From contig JAPHTF010000099.1 of assembly GCA_026197095.1 (NCBI GenBank), positions 1 through 58,828 of the forward strand: DNA of 58,828 nucleotides, written 5' to 3'. This stretch comes from Gammaproteobacteria bacterium. Its GTDB lineage: Bacteria > Pseudomonadota > Gammaproteobacteria > UBA6429 > Thiohalophilaceae. Of the stretch, positions 36,331 through 44,317 are shown one piece after another. The notes under the pieces are model-generated. The model worked only from the letters and a program-made list of their open reading frames with translations. It had not been told where the DNA came from and ran no database searches. Each line of letters starts with the position of its first letter. Within the stretch, counting starts at the first letter, position 1. Both the position numbers and the translations under genes were made by a program.

Positions 36331-38193
36331 TTAAAAATTATCTTGGTTTATTTGATTCAGTAATGGTGAAGAAAGTTCGTTTTCAGGATCAACTTTTTTG
36401 GCATATTTTAGGAGCTTGACGGCTGCAGACTTATTTTGATTTTGTAACGCTGCATATGCTAACCCAATATAGCCACTAGCTCGATGAGGAAGTATCTGTG
36501 TTACCCGTAGAAAATCATTAATGGCTTTTTGAGTTGACTTTTGCTGCAGGTAAATAGTACCCCGAGTAATGTATGCTCGCGTATTCGTCTCGTCATAACT
36601 TAAAACACGATTCATAGCAAAAAGCTTTTCTTTAACATCGATATCACATTGGCTATAAACCGCAACATATAGTGATTGATGACGAAAATCTGTGTCAAAT
36701 GAATCCATCATTTTGTCAACACTTTTTTGTGCGGGTACACAGTTACCTGTATTTATATTATTTTCAGCTATAAGCCGATGTTTACTAGCATTAATATAAG
36801 CTTGATAATAATTAAGATTATATAATGAAAATATTAAACCAAAAATTATTAAAAGTATAACAGTGCTTTTATTTATATTTATAATTTTCACGGGGATTGT
36901 TTTAATTGATAGTGCGGAGATGATCCCTAACCAAATCCAAAACTGCAATGTTGATGATGGTTTATGAAAGGGAAAATCTACACTTGCATGTACTCCATTG
37001 GCAATAACGGCTAGCAATAGACCAGAAACTAAAAATATTAAATGTGGATCAGTTGATTTTTTTATTATCCGCCAACAGGATTGAAGCAAAATAATATAGA
37101 TATAAATAAATAATAGGCCGCCTATTAATCCTAGTTCAACGAATGATTGCAGAAGATCATTATGGAGACGAGCAAATACATTATCTTCTGTGACCTTAGT
37201 AAAGGGAACTACACTAAACATATAATGTCTGAAACTTGTTTTAAAACCACCATATCCAGATCCCATAATAGGGTAATCTTTCACCATAGCTAATGAATTA
37301 ATATATGCATCTAGTCGAATTTTCGCTGAACCATCAAAAGCTAATTGGCTATTTTTAACTGGTTGATCACTAACATTAGTAGGAATAAAGAATAATAAAA
37401 ATGGAATAATAATCGAAATTATTAAATAGAATTTGTTTGAAGCAATTTGTGAATACAGGGCTTGTTTAAAGTTAGTATTTTTGAACAATAGAAATAATAT
37501 ACCAATCATTATGAAAACAAGAGACAGCCATGAACCGCGGCTGTGAGAAAGCAGTAAAAATGACAAGCATAATATGCTACCTACTACTGTAAGATATTTG
37601 TATTTTTTAGACTTCACAACAAAAATAAGTGCAAATGCGAGCGGTGTAATTAAATCAATGTAAGTAGTTGCAATATTAGTATTTGTGAACGTTGATGCTG
37701 GAATACTGAATTGATGGTACCCGATGGGGTTAAAATTAAAATACTGAGCAATACCGATAGCAGATGCAATTGAAGCACCCAAAACGGAACATGTAATAAT
37801 GATGGTTAAATACTTAAGCCTTGTTAATTGTGAAATTGAAAAGGCAATTATTATACAACCAGTTAATTGAATGAGTTCGAGGAAAGAATTTTTTGGATCA
37901 ATACTCCAACTTGAAGAAAGCCATGCCCAGGTAAGGAATAAGAGTACAGGTAAAAATAAATACTGCTGAAAATGCGGTAGTGTATGTTCGGTAAAATTCT
38001 TTATGAGAATAAATGATAAAATTATACCCGAACTAAAACCATAAAGAGCATAACGAGGTAAAGATGAAGCATCACGTAGACTGCCGAAATAAAGCAGAGG
38101 TAAAAGAAATACTAACGATGATAAAAGTATTATTGAAGCGACTTCAATATTTTTAACAGCTTGTTTGTTCTTATTGTAATTGTTGTTGAACAT
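36331..38193 (-). CDS. O-antigen ligase-like (Wzy_C) membrane protein with C-terminal TPRs, possible pilin glycosyl transferase
   Basis: 620 residues. About the first 430 residues are polytopic, with a dozen hydrophobic helices. A periplasmic loop GSGYGGFKTSFRHY ... LHNDLLQSFVELGLIGG has the Wzy_C/WaaL signature (conserved Arg and HNDLLQ His). The last 150 residues contain TPR-like repeats (TRAYITRGTIYLQQKSTQKA, GYIGLAYAALQNQNKSAAV). This architecture occurs in PglL/PilO-type O-oligosaccharyltransferases that glycosylate type IV pilins. It sits between two pilin genes and pilB on the same strand, which supports that role; O-antigen ligase or polymerase remains possible. Confidence 0.75.
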   Translation of the reverse strand: MFNNNYNKNKQAVKNIEVASIILLSSLVFLLPLLYFGSLRDASSLPRYALYGFSSGIILSFILIKNFTEHTLPHFQQYLFLPVLLFLTWAWLSSSWSIDPKNSFLELIQLTGCIIIAFSISQLTRLKYLTIIITCSVLGASIASAIGIAQYFNFNPIGYHQFSIPASTFTNTNIATTYIDLITPLAFALIFVVKSKKYKYLTVVGSILCLSFLLLSHSRGSWLSLVFIMIGILFLLFKNTNFKQALYSQIASNKFYLIISIIIPFLLFFIPTNVSDQPVKNSQLAFDGSAKIRLDAYINSLAMVKDYPIMGSGYGGFKTSFRHYMFSVVPFTKVTEDNVFARLHNDLLQSFVELGLIGGLLFIYIYIILLQSCWRIIKKSTDPHLIFLVSGLLLAVIANGVHASVDFPFHKPSSTLQFWIWLGIISALSIKTIPVKIININKSTVILLIIFGLIFSLYNLNYYQAYINASKHRLIAENNINTGNCVPAQKSVDKMMDSFDTDFRHQSLYVAVYSQCDIDVKEKLFAMNRVLSYDETNTRAYITRGTIYLQQKSTQKAINDFLRVTQILPHRASGYIGLAYAALQNQNKSAAVKLLKYAKKVDPENELSSPLLNQINQDNF

Positions 38194-38256
38194 ATTTTTG
38201 TAGTTACAGTCAACAACTCAATAAATTTCAGGCCAAGGAATTATTGAAATGGGATA

Positions 38257-38637
38257 TTATTTTGAGTAACTTTCAATTTTTCCAGCAACCGGAGTTCCCG
38301 CATTGCCCGTAGCTGTAATAGTGTAGCTATTACCGCTGCCACTAACTGTATAAGTAAAGTTTACTTGGTTGCCATCACCTTTAGTTGCACTCCATAAATT
38401 AGTGCTTGCAGACGCAAGATTAGCATTATCGTTTGTCATGTCATAAAAGTAGCTATTATTCTCAAGGAAGTGCTCTTCCTCGGCTAACTTTAATGCCGCG
38501 ATGTTATTTTTAGCTTCAGCTAGCCTTGCCGTTGCGATATATCCGGAGTACAGAGGTATAGCAATTGCGCTAACGATGCCTAAAATCGCAATAACAATCA
38601 TGAGCTCGATCAAGGTAAAACCGGTGTTATTTTTCAT
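38257..38637 (-). CDS. Type IV pilin (PilE/PilA-like, second pilin)
   Basis: 126 residues. Class IVa prepilin: short leader MKNNTG, then [28 protein letters not shown] with Glu5 of the mature protein. The mature part has an alpha-helical spine (ARLAEAKNNIAALKLAEEEHFLENNSYFYD) and a small beta domain (FTYTVSGSGNSYTITATG), and resembles the PilE minor pilin group. It lacks a Cys pair, unlike the neighbouring pilin. It is downstream of pilA, separated by a strong hairpin, so it is probably expressed at a lower level. Confidence 0.9.
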   Translation of the reverse strand: MKNNTGFTLIELMIVIAILGIVSAIAIPLYSGYIATARLAEAKNNIAALKLAEEEHFLENNSYFYDMTNDNANLASASTNLWSATKGDGNQVNFTYTVSGSGNSYTITATGNAGTPVAGKIESYSK

Positions 38638-38676
38638 TTTTAAATTCTTCTATAAAATTAGTGATTTTATAATGAA

Positions 38677-38709
38677 TTAAGGGCCAGCTATATGATAGCT
38701 GACCCTTAA
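38677..38709 (-). terminator. Strong hairpin between pilA and the second pilin gene
   Basis: TTAAGGGCCAGCTAT (38677-38691) and ATAGCTGACCCTTAA (38695-38709) form a 15-bp stem with a 3-nt loop. The single non-match is G.U in the reverse-strand RNA and C.A in the forward one, which favours function on the reverse strand. It starts 21 nt after the pilA stop. The sequence after it in the direction of pilA transcription is U-rich but interrupted, so partial termination (attenuation) with read-through into the second pilin is likely. Confidence 0.75.
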
Positions 38710-38730
38710 TTTTATTTTCAACTAAAATAA

Positions 38731-39219
38731 TTAGTCCATTGAAAAAGTAACGGTAGTTAGAGAATCTGTAGGATATTTTGCAGAAAGGCCAGTGACAGCA
38801 AGCATGCTAACAGTAAATGAACCTGTCGCAGGGCAACTTGAGGCCGTATCAAATGTGCCATAAACGCCTACTGTTCCTGCATTAGTAGCACCTGCAGGTG
38901 CTGCGCCCGACGCAACTGCAACATAAGCATCTTGTCCAGAATTACCCACTGCTTTTTTACCACCTTGGTTCAAGCCATCAATGAAACCAGCCAGGTTAGC
39001 TGAAAGATTAGAGTTTGCACAACTACCGCCTGATGAACCTTTTGCATACTCGTTTCGGATTAAGCGAAGGGCAATATCTTTATTACTGATATGTGCATTA
39101 ATTTTAGCTGAAGAGATATAGCCATTATACGCAGGAATCGCGATGGCAGCCAGGATGCCAATGATCGCTACAACGATCATCAGTTCGATAAGAGTAAAAC
39201 CTTGTTGCATTTTTTTCAT
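38731..39219 (-). CDS. pilA: Type IV major pilin PilA
   Basis: 162 residues. Class IVa prepilin with leader MKKMQQG and the N-terminus [29 protein letters not shown] (Glu5 present), to be cut by PilD. The mature domain has a Cys pair (GGSCANS, SSCPATG), which may form a disulphide, and a Gly/Ala/Ser-rich middle. The ribosome site GGAGA lies 5 nt upstream of the ATG on the reverse strand. It is preceded by a sigma54 promoter at 39296-39311 and followed by a strong hairpin, as expected for a highly expressed major pilin. Family is certain; major versus minor is inferred from position and promoter. Confidence 0.92.
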   Translation of the reverse strand: MKKMQQGFTLIELMIVVAIIGILAAIAIPAYNGYISSAKINAHISNKDIALRLIRNEYAKGSSGGSCANSNLSANLAGFIDGLNQGGKKAVGNSGQDAYVAVASGAAPAGATNAGTVGVYGTFDTASSCPATGSFTVSMLAVTGLSAKYPTDSLTTVTFSMD

Positions 39220-39295
39220 GTTGTTCTCCGGTGTTCGTTCGGGGTTAATAAAATTTAAAATTCTGTATTCAGTTGTTATTTCTAATAGTTTTTAT

Positions 39296-39311
39296 AGCAG
39301 CTTGTATGCCA
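39296..39311 (-). promoter_or_regulatory. Sigma54 (RpoN) promoter of pilA
   Basis: Read on the reverse strand, TGGCATACAAGCTGCT matches TGGCACRNNNNTTGCW at the invariant GG (-24) and GC (-12) with the exact spacing between them. The predicted start is near 39285, giving a leader of about 65 nt to the pilA ATG. In Pseudomonas and Geobacter pilA is transcribed by sigma54 with PilR, and pilR/pilS are also in this window. Confidence 0.75.
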
Positions 39312-39388
39312 AGTCACAATACAGGCTATCGGTTAAAGATTTAAATTCTTTAGATATTTATAATAATAGTTTAAATTCAGTGACTTAG

Positions 39389-39404
39389 TGTGATTTTAAT
39401 CACG
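39389..39404. promoter_or_regulatory. CRP/Vfr-like palindrome between pilA and gspC
   Basis: TGTGATTTTAATCACG fits the CRP/Vfr consensus TGTGA-N6-TCACA at nine of ten defined bases; the inner 14 bp (39390-39403) are a perfect palindrome. It is about 105-120 bp upstream of the predicted pilA start and about 270 bp before gspC, so it could serve either gene. No crp/vfr gene is visible in the window. Confidence 0.55.
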
Positions 39405-39475
39405 TTTTTATTTTTGTTGAACGACTCTTTAGCGTAAGATATGAATGTTGATGAAAGCTATAAACGTGTTCTAAT

Positions 39476-39502
39476 GTGACCAAAATTGTCACTATCTGAC
39501 AA
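39476..39502. promoter_or_regulatory. Nested inverted repeats, candidate PilR enhancer
   Basis: GTGAC (39476-39480) and GTCAC (39488-39492) form one inverted repeat and TTGTCA (39486-39491) and TGACAA (39497-39502) another, sharing the central arm. They provide several TGTC/GACA cores, the core reported for PilR sites, about 190-215 bp upstream of the predicted pilA start, a normal distance for a sigma54 enhancer. Assignment to PilR is inference. Confidence 0.4.
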
Positions 39503-39625
39503 AGTGTGGCGAAGCTATATTGATGTTAGGGATGAAAAGTGATTTCTTAATAAAAGAAATGAAAAATAGAAGATTCTAATAAACTTATTCAGTATAAAAT
39601 GCTGTTCAATGAGTTTAAAAACATT

Positions 39626-39639
39626 TTGTTAATTAACAA
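39626..39639. promoter_or_regulatory. Perfect 14-bp palindrome upstream of gspC
   Basis: TTGTTAATTAACAA is a perfect palindrome ending 32 nt before the gspC ATG. A TATATA follows at 39644-39649. A TATAAA at 39593-39598 could be a -10 box. The palindrome looks like an operator for a dimeric regulator of the type II secretion operon, but its AT-rich makeup makes chance occurrence possible. Confidence 0.4.
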
Positions 39640-39671
39640 CAGGTATATAAGTAAGCATTAATATTTTAAGT

Positions 39672-40637
39672 ATGAATAAAGCGCAACTGACACAGTTTTG
39701 GCAGGACCTGCCGTGGAATGAGATTAAACAGCATGCAAATAAGTATTTGCCGAAGTTTATTTCTATCGTTCTTATTGTATTGATAGCGCAAACATTTGCT
39801 GAGTTAACCTGGCAGCTGTTTACAGATGAACAAGATACTCAGACGACGACTATTAAAAACCAAGTTAAGTCAGTTGAGCTCATTGATACGGCAGTCTCAG
39901 TTCCCGATCTTAACGATGTCGCAGCCTATCATTTATTTGGTGATGCCAAGAAGCCTGTTGTGGTGCAACAACAGGTTATTGATGCTCCAGAAACTCGCTT
40001 AAAGTTAGAATTAAAGGGTGTCTTTGCGACAACGAATGCCAGCGAGGCACTGGCGATTATTTCCAGTAGTAAAGACAAAGATAAAACATACCATATTGGT
40101 GACAAAGTGATTGGTGGAGCACTCTTACATGCTGTTTATGCAGATCGCATTATTCTTAAACGAAATGGGCGCTTAGAAACATTACGTTTACCAAAAGCAA
40201 AAGTGGACAGTAAGGCATTTTACAGTTCAGAGCCTGCCACCGAGTCGAACGAGCAGTCAGTAAAAAGAACGTCACAAAACAATGTTAGTGTACAAGAGCA
40301 ACTGCCGGGTATGCAGGTAAATCAAAGTCAAAATCAGCGTTTAAAAAATATGCGCGATACATTAATCAATGAACCGGAAAAAATCTGGGAGCAAGTGCGG
40401 ATAAATCCCGTAATGAATGATGGCAAGGTGCAAGGGTATACACTTTCACATGATGATCAGGATTTGATGACGGCGATGAATATTAGAAATACAGATGTAA
40501 TAACGGGAATAAATGGTCATTCGTTAAGTGATCCTGCTACGCTATACGGGTTAATAAATACCCTGTCTGAGCAGCAATCACTGGAACTGACAGTTCAACG
40601 AAACGGCCAGGAACAAACCATTCAGCTGAGTTTTTAA
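39672..40637 (+). CDS. gspC: Type II secretion system protein GspC
   Basis: 321 residues. GspC is a bitopic inner-membrane protein that links the platform to the secretin. One membrane helix at about 26-45 (LPKFISIVLIVLIAQTFAEL), a periplasmic homology region (VAAYHLFGDAKKP, then RLKLELKGVFATTNASEALAII) and a C-terminal PDZ-like domain (KVQGYTLSHDDQDLMTAMNIRNTD) are seen. It starts the gsp operon, divergent from pilA. No good ribosome site precedes the ATG. Confidence 0.93.
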   Translation: MNKAQLTQFWQDLPWNEIKQHANKYLPKFISIVLIVLIAQTFAELTWQLFTDEQDTQTTTIKNQVKSVELIDTAVSVPDLNDVAAYHLFGDAKKPVVVQQQVIDAPETRLKLELKGVFATTNASEALAIISSSKDKDKTYHIGDKVIGGALLHAVYADRIILKRNGRLETLRLPKAKVDSKAFYSSEPATESNEQSVKRTSQNNVSVQEQLPGMQVNQSQNQRLKNMRDTLINEPEKIWEQVRINPVMNDGKVQGYTLSHDDQDLMTAMNIRNTDVITGINGHSLSDPATLYGLINTLSEQQSLELTVQRNGQEQTIQLSF

Positions 40638-40743
40638 TGGTATCTGCTTGTTCTGCTTAAGCATTACTGGGTATACGTCTGAGTTTTAGTGTATATTATC
40701 TGCGTCGTATATATAGAATAATAACAGGGTATGAGTAGGAATA

Positions 40744-42801
40744 ATGATGAGGCAGGATGCAAGTTTAGTTTTTAAGCAATTATGGGGGTTTTTAATCACC
40801 AGTATATTTATTGCTTTTGTTTTTACCTCGTTACCCGTGAATGCAGTTAATGACAAAAAAGCTCCTGTAGCAAATAAAGTCACTTTAAACTTCAATGATA
40901 CGGATATTAGCGCAGTTATTTCTGCAGTATCAGAAATGACGGGGCGTAATTTTATTGTTGACCCACGTGTTAAGGGTAAGGTCACCGTCATCTCTCATCG
41001 CGCCTTAAAAACATCTGAAGTTTATGAGGTTTTCCTTTCCGTTTTAAAAGTACATGGCTTTGCTGCAATACCTGGAGATAATGTTACTAAAATTGTACCC
41101 GAGGTTAATGCTAAACAAGATGCGATTATTACGGGTCAAAAAACTGTTCCATTAAGTGATGAATTTATTACTCAAGTTTTAGAAATTAAAAATGTTGAGG
41201 CTGCAGAGCTTGTTCCCATTTTAAGACCCCTGGTTCCTCAGCGCGGACATTTAGCGGCTTATCCCGCTTCAAATGTTTTAGTTATTTCAGATTCCGGGGC
41301 TAATATTCGACGCTTAAAAAATATCATTAGTAGTATAGATCAGGCTACCGGTGATGACATCGAAGTCGTCGCGCTGCAACATGCCTCAGCAAGTGAAGTG
41401 GTACGAATCATTCAGCAACTCTCTTCGCAAGATCCCAAGCAAAAGAAAAATAATTTAATTGCCGACGATAGAACGAATAGTATTTTATTAGGTGGCAATA
41501 AAGCTTCACGTTTAAGAACGAAAGCGTTAATCGCACATCTTGACACACCTGTTGATGATGGCGGTTCAACTCAAGTGGTTTATTTACGTAATGCTGTCGC
41601 CAAAGATTTGGTTACAGTATTAACGGGGGTAAGTAAAAGTGTTAGCGATGCAAAAGGTAATAAGACGTCAACAACAAAGCCAGACGCGATTAGTATCCAG
41701 GCAGATGAGAATACCAATGCTTTAGTGATAACTGCACCACCTGATATTTTTAGATCTTTACGCGCGGTCATTCGTCGCCTTGATGTTCGCCGTGCGCAAG
41801 TATTAGTAGAAGCGATCATTGCTGAAGTTTCATCTAATTCAGCTCAAGAGTTTGGCATACAGTGGGCAGCTGATTCTACCGGGAAAAATGCAGTTGGCTT
41901 GGTTTCATTTGGATTGGGTAATTCTCTAACCGGATTATTGAGTGATCCACCTTCATTAGGCCCTGGTTTGAATTTGGGAGTGGGTAATTTAGAAGGCGCA
42001 AGTCGTGTTGGTGCGCTAATCAGTGCATTAAGTTCAGATGGTAAATCGAATATTCTTTCTACTCCTTCCCTATTAACATTAGATAATGAAGAAGCTGAGA
42101 TTGTTGTGGCAGATAATGTGCCTTTTCTGACCGGTTCTTATTCAGGAACAGGCGGTGGTAGTACACCTACAAATCCTTTCCAAACTATTCAGCGAGAAGA
42201 TGTGGGCTTGACACTACGCATTACTCCACAGATTAATGAAGGTAACGCGATTAAAATGAAAGTTGAGCAAGAAGTTTCATCCGTTACTTCGAGTGCTCAG
42301 GCGGTTGATTTGATTACCAATAAACGTTCACTTAAAACCAATGTTATTGTCGATGATGGTCAAATGATTGTATTGGGTGGCTTAATAAAGGAAGATTTTC
42401 AAGATACAGAGCAACGTGTCCCAGGTTTAGGTGATGTTCCTTTACTTGGTTGGTTCTTTCGTTACAACAAAACTTCTAAAATTAAAACTAACCTTATGGT
42501 GTTTTTGCAGCCTACTATATTAAAAGATGCTGCGTTGACATCCGCACATACAGGCGATAAATATAATTTCATACGTGGCCAGCAACTTAAGTTACGTGAA
42601 GATGGATTTCGACTGGCTTCCGAAGAAGATTCGCCGCTATTAGCTGAGAATAAGCAGTTTTTAACATTACCTGCGCCTTACAGTGAATCATCATTATCTG
42701 AAAGCGATGATGAAAAATTAAAAGTCATCGCAGTACCACCGACCATGATGGAGAAGGTTAATGACAAGCAGTCAGAATCAACCGATGGTGGAAAACAGTA
42801 A
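40744..42801 (+). CDS. gspD: Type II secretion system secretin GspD
   Basis: 685 residues. GspD forms the outer-membrane channel. A signal peptide covers about the first 34 residues. N0-N3 domains follow (FNDTDISAVISAVSEMTGRNFIVDPRV at the start, repeated VVALQHASASEVVRIIQQL and VVYLRNAVAKDLVTVL). The C-terminal secretin core has VPFLTGSYSGTGG, QREDVGLTLRITPQI and VPGLGDVPLLGWFFR. An acidic Ser-rich tail may be the pilotin-binding S region. gspE begins inside its last 41 nt. Confidence 0.96.
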   Translation: MMRQDASLVFKQLWGFLITSIFIAFVFTSLPVNAVNDKKAPVANKVTLNFNDTDISAVISAVSEMTGRNFIVDPRVKGKVTVISHRALKTSEVYEVFLSVLKVHGFAAIPGDNVTKIVPEVNAKQDAIITGQKTVPLSDEFITQVLEIKNVEAAELVPILRPLVPQRGHLAAYPASNVLVISDSGANIRRLKNIISSIDQATGDDIEVVALQHASASEVVRIIQQLSSQDPKQKKNNLIADDRTNSILLGGNKASRLRTKALIAHLDTPVDDGGSTQVVYLRNAVAKDLVTVLTGVSKSVSDAKGNKTSTTKPDAISIQADENTNALVITAPPDIFRSLRAVIRRLDVRRAQVLVEAIIAEVSSNSAQEFGIQWAADSTGKNAVGLVSFGLGNSLTGLLSDPPSLGPGLNLGVGNLEGASRVGALISALSSDGKSNILSTPSLLTLDNEEAEIVVADNVPFLTGSYSGTGGGSTPTNPFQTIQREDVGLTLRITPQINEGNAIKMKVEQEVSSVTSSAQAVDLITNKRSLKTNVIVDDGQMIVLGGLIKEDFQDTEQRVPGLGDVPLLGWFFRYNKTSKIKTNLMVFLQPTILKDAALTSAHTGDKYNFIRGQQLKLREDGFRLASEEDSPLLAENKQFLTLPAPYSESSLSESDDEKLKVIAVPPTMMEKVNDKQSESTDGGKQ

Positions 42802-44287
42802 TTTAGATAATCCCCATTATACTGATGAGGATCGTTTGCCTTTTGCCTTTGCACGCCGCCATGGAGTGATGGTGACAGAAAGTGATAGCCACTCTATTTT
42901 TCTGACATGTCGTGAGAAATTATCGCCGACTATTCTTTTAGAAATTCAGCGCCACACTCGAAAAGCATCCAAAGTACAAACTGTTGATAGTGAAACGTTT
43001 GATGCTTTGTTACAACAAAGTTATGAGTCCCAATCACAACAAAATTCGATGGAATCATTTGATGATGAAATTGATTTATCCGGTGTCGCTGAAGCCTTGC
43101 CTGAACCTGAAGATTTGCTTGACGCAGAAGATGATGCTCCGATCATTCGCTTGATTAATGTTTTATTGGCACGTGCAGTTAAACAAAATGCATCAGATAT
43201 TCATATTGAACCCTTTGAGAATCGTTTATTAATTCGTTTACGTGTTGATGGTGTGTTACAGGAAGTAATGCAACCTCCGCGAGCGTTAGCCCCCCTTATT
43301 GCCTCGCGTATTAAAGTCATGGCTAAGATGGATATTGCCGAAAAACGTTTACCTCAGGATGGCCGTATTTCATTACGAATAGCCGGACGTGCAGTTGATG
43401 TTCGTGTTTCGACCATGCCAGCAGGTCATGGTGAACGTGTTGTGTTACGTATTTTAGACAAACAAGCAGGGCGGCTTGATTTACAAAACCTGGGTATGGA
43501 TGACGATACCTTAAAACGCATGGATCAATTAGTGCATCGTCCGCATGGCATTATTTTGGTCACTGGTCCAACTGGTTCAGGTAAGACAACAACATTATAT
43601 GCTGCATTAGGTCGAGTGAATAACACCGATCGAAATATTGTTACTGTTGAAGATCCTATTGAATACTATATTGATGGCATTGGGCAGACCCAGGTTAATG
43701 CCAAGGTAGATATGACCTTTGCCCGTGGCTTACGCGCCATCCTGCGTCAAGATCCCGATATCGTGATGGTGGGTGAGATTCGAGATTTAGAAACGGTGCA
43801 AATAGCCGTACAAGCGAGTTTAACTGGGCATATGGTTTTTTCGACATTGCATACCAATACTGCAGTGGGTGCGATAACCCGTTTACGTGATATGGGTGTA
43901 GAGCCTTTCCTGCTGTCATCAAGTTTGATTGGTGTCTTGGCGCAACGCCTGGTGAGATTATTATGTAAAGAATGCAGAACACCTTACAAACCAGATGCCA
44001 GTGAATGTAAATTATTAGGCATTGCCTCAGATAATCCACCGACCCTGTATTTACCCAATGGCTGCAAAAAATGTAATCAATCGGGTTACGAAGGACGCAC
44101 GGGTATTTATGAATTAGTTGAAGTAGACGATAAATTAAAAACTCTAATTCATGATGGCAGCGGCGAACATGAGCTTGAACAATATGTACGTAAATACTCA
44201 CCAAGTATTCGTGCTGATGGGATTCGCCTTATACTTGCGGGTAAGACTTCACTTGAAGAAGTATTACGCGTGACCAGGGAAGACTAG
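42761..44287 (+). CDS. gspE: Type II secretion system ATPase GspE
   Basis: 508 residues. GspE powers pseudopilus assembly. It has an N-terminal domain binding GspL, Walker A GPTGSGKT, Walker B IVMVGEIRD, the His box GHMVFSTLHTNT and a tetracysteine zinc motif (CKECRTPY and CKKCNQSGYEGRTGIYELV). The ATG at 42761 has a ribosome site (GAGAAGG about 42750-42756) inside gspD; a second in-frame ATG is at 42785. Its C-terminus resembles that of PilB, encoded on the other strand, as expected for paralogues. Confidence 0.96.
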   Translation: MTSSQNQPMVENSNLDNPHYTDEDRLPFAFARRHGVMVTESDSHSIFLTCREKLSPTILLEIQRHTRKASKVQTVDSETFDALLQQSYESQSQQNSMESFDDEIDLSGVAEALPEPEDLLDAEDDAPIIRLINVLLARAVKQNASDIHIEPFENRLLIRLRVDGVLQEVMQPPRALAPLIASRIKVMAKMDIAEKRLPQDGRISLRIAGRAVDVRVSTMPAGHGERVVLRILDKQAGRLDLQNLGMDDDTLKRMDQLVHRPHGIILVTGPTGSGKTTTLYAALGRVNNTDRNIVTVEDPIEYYIDGIGQTQVNAKVDMTFARGLRAILRQDPDIVMVGEIRDLETVQIAVQASLTGHMVFSTLHTNTAVGAITRLRDMGVEPFLLSSSLIGVLAQRLVRLLCKECRTPYKPDASECKLLGIASDNPPTLYLPNGCKKCNQSGYEGRTGIYELVEVDDKLKTLIHDGSGEHELEQYVRKYSPSIRADGIRLILAGKTSLEEVLRVTRED

Positions 44288-44317
44288 TCGTGATGACTAA
44301 ATTGCAGGTGGTGAGTT

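Noticed and set aside
38257-38637. The second pilin as the missing GspG
   Set aside because: It lies in the pilus block on the other strand and its C-terminal part resembles PilE-type pilins, without the calcium-site pattern of GspG.
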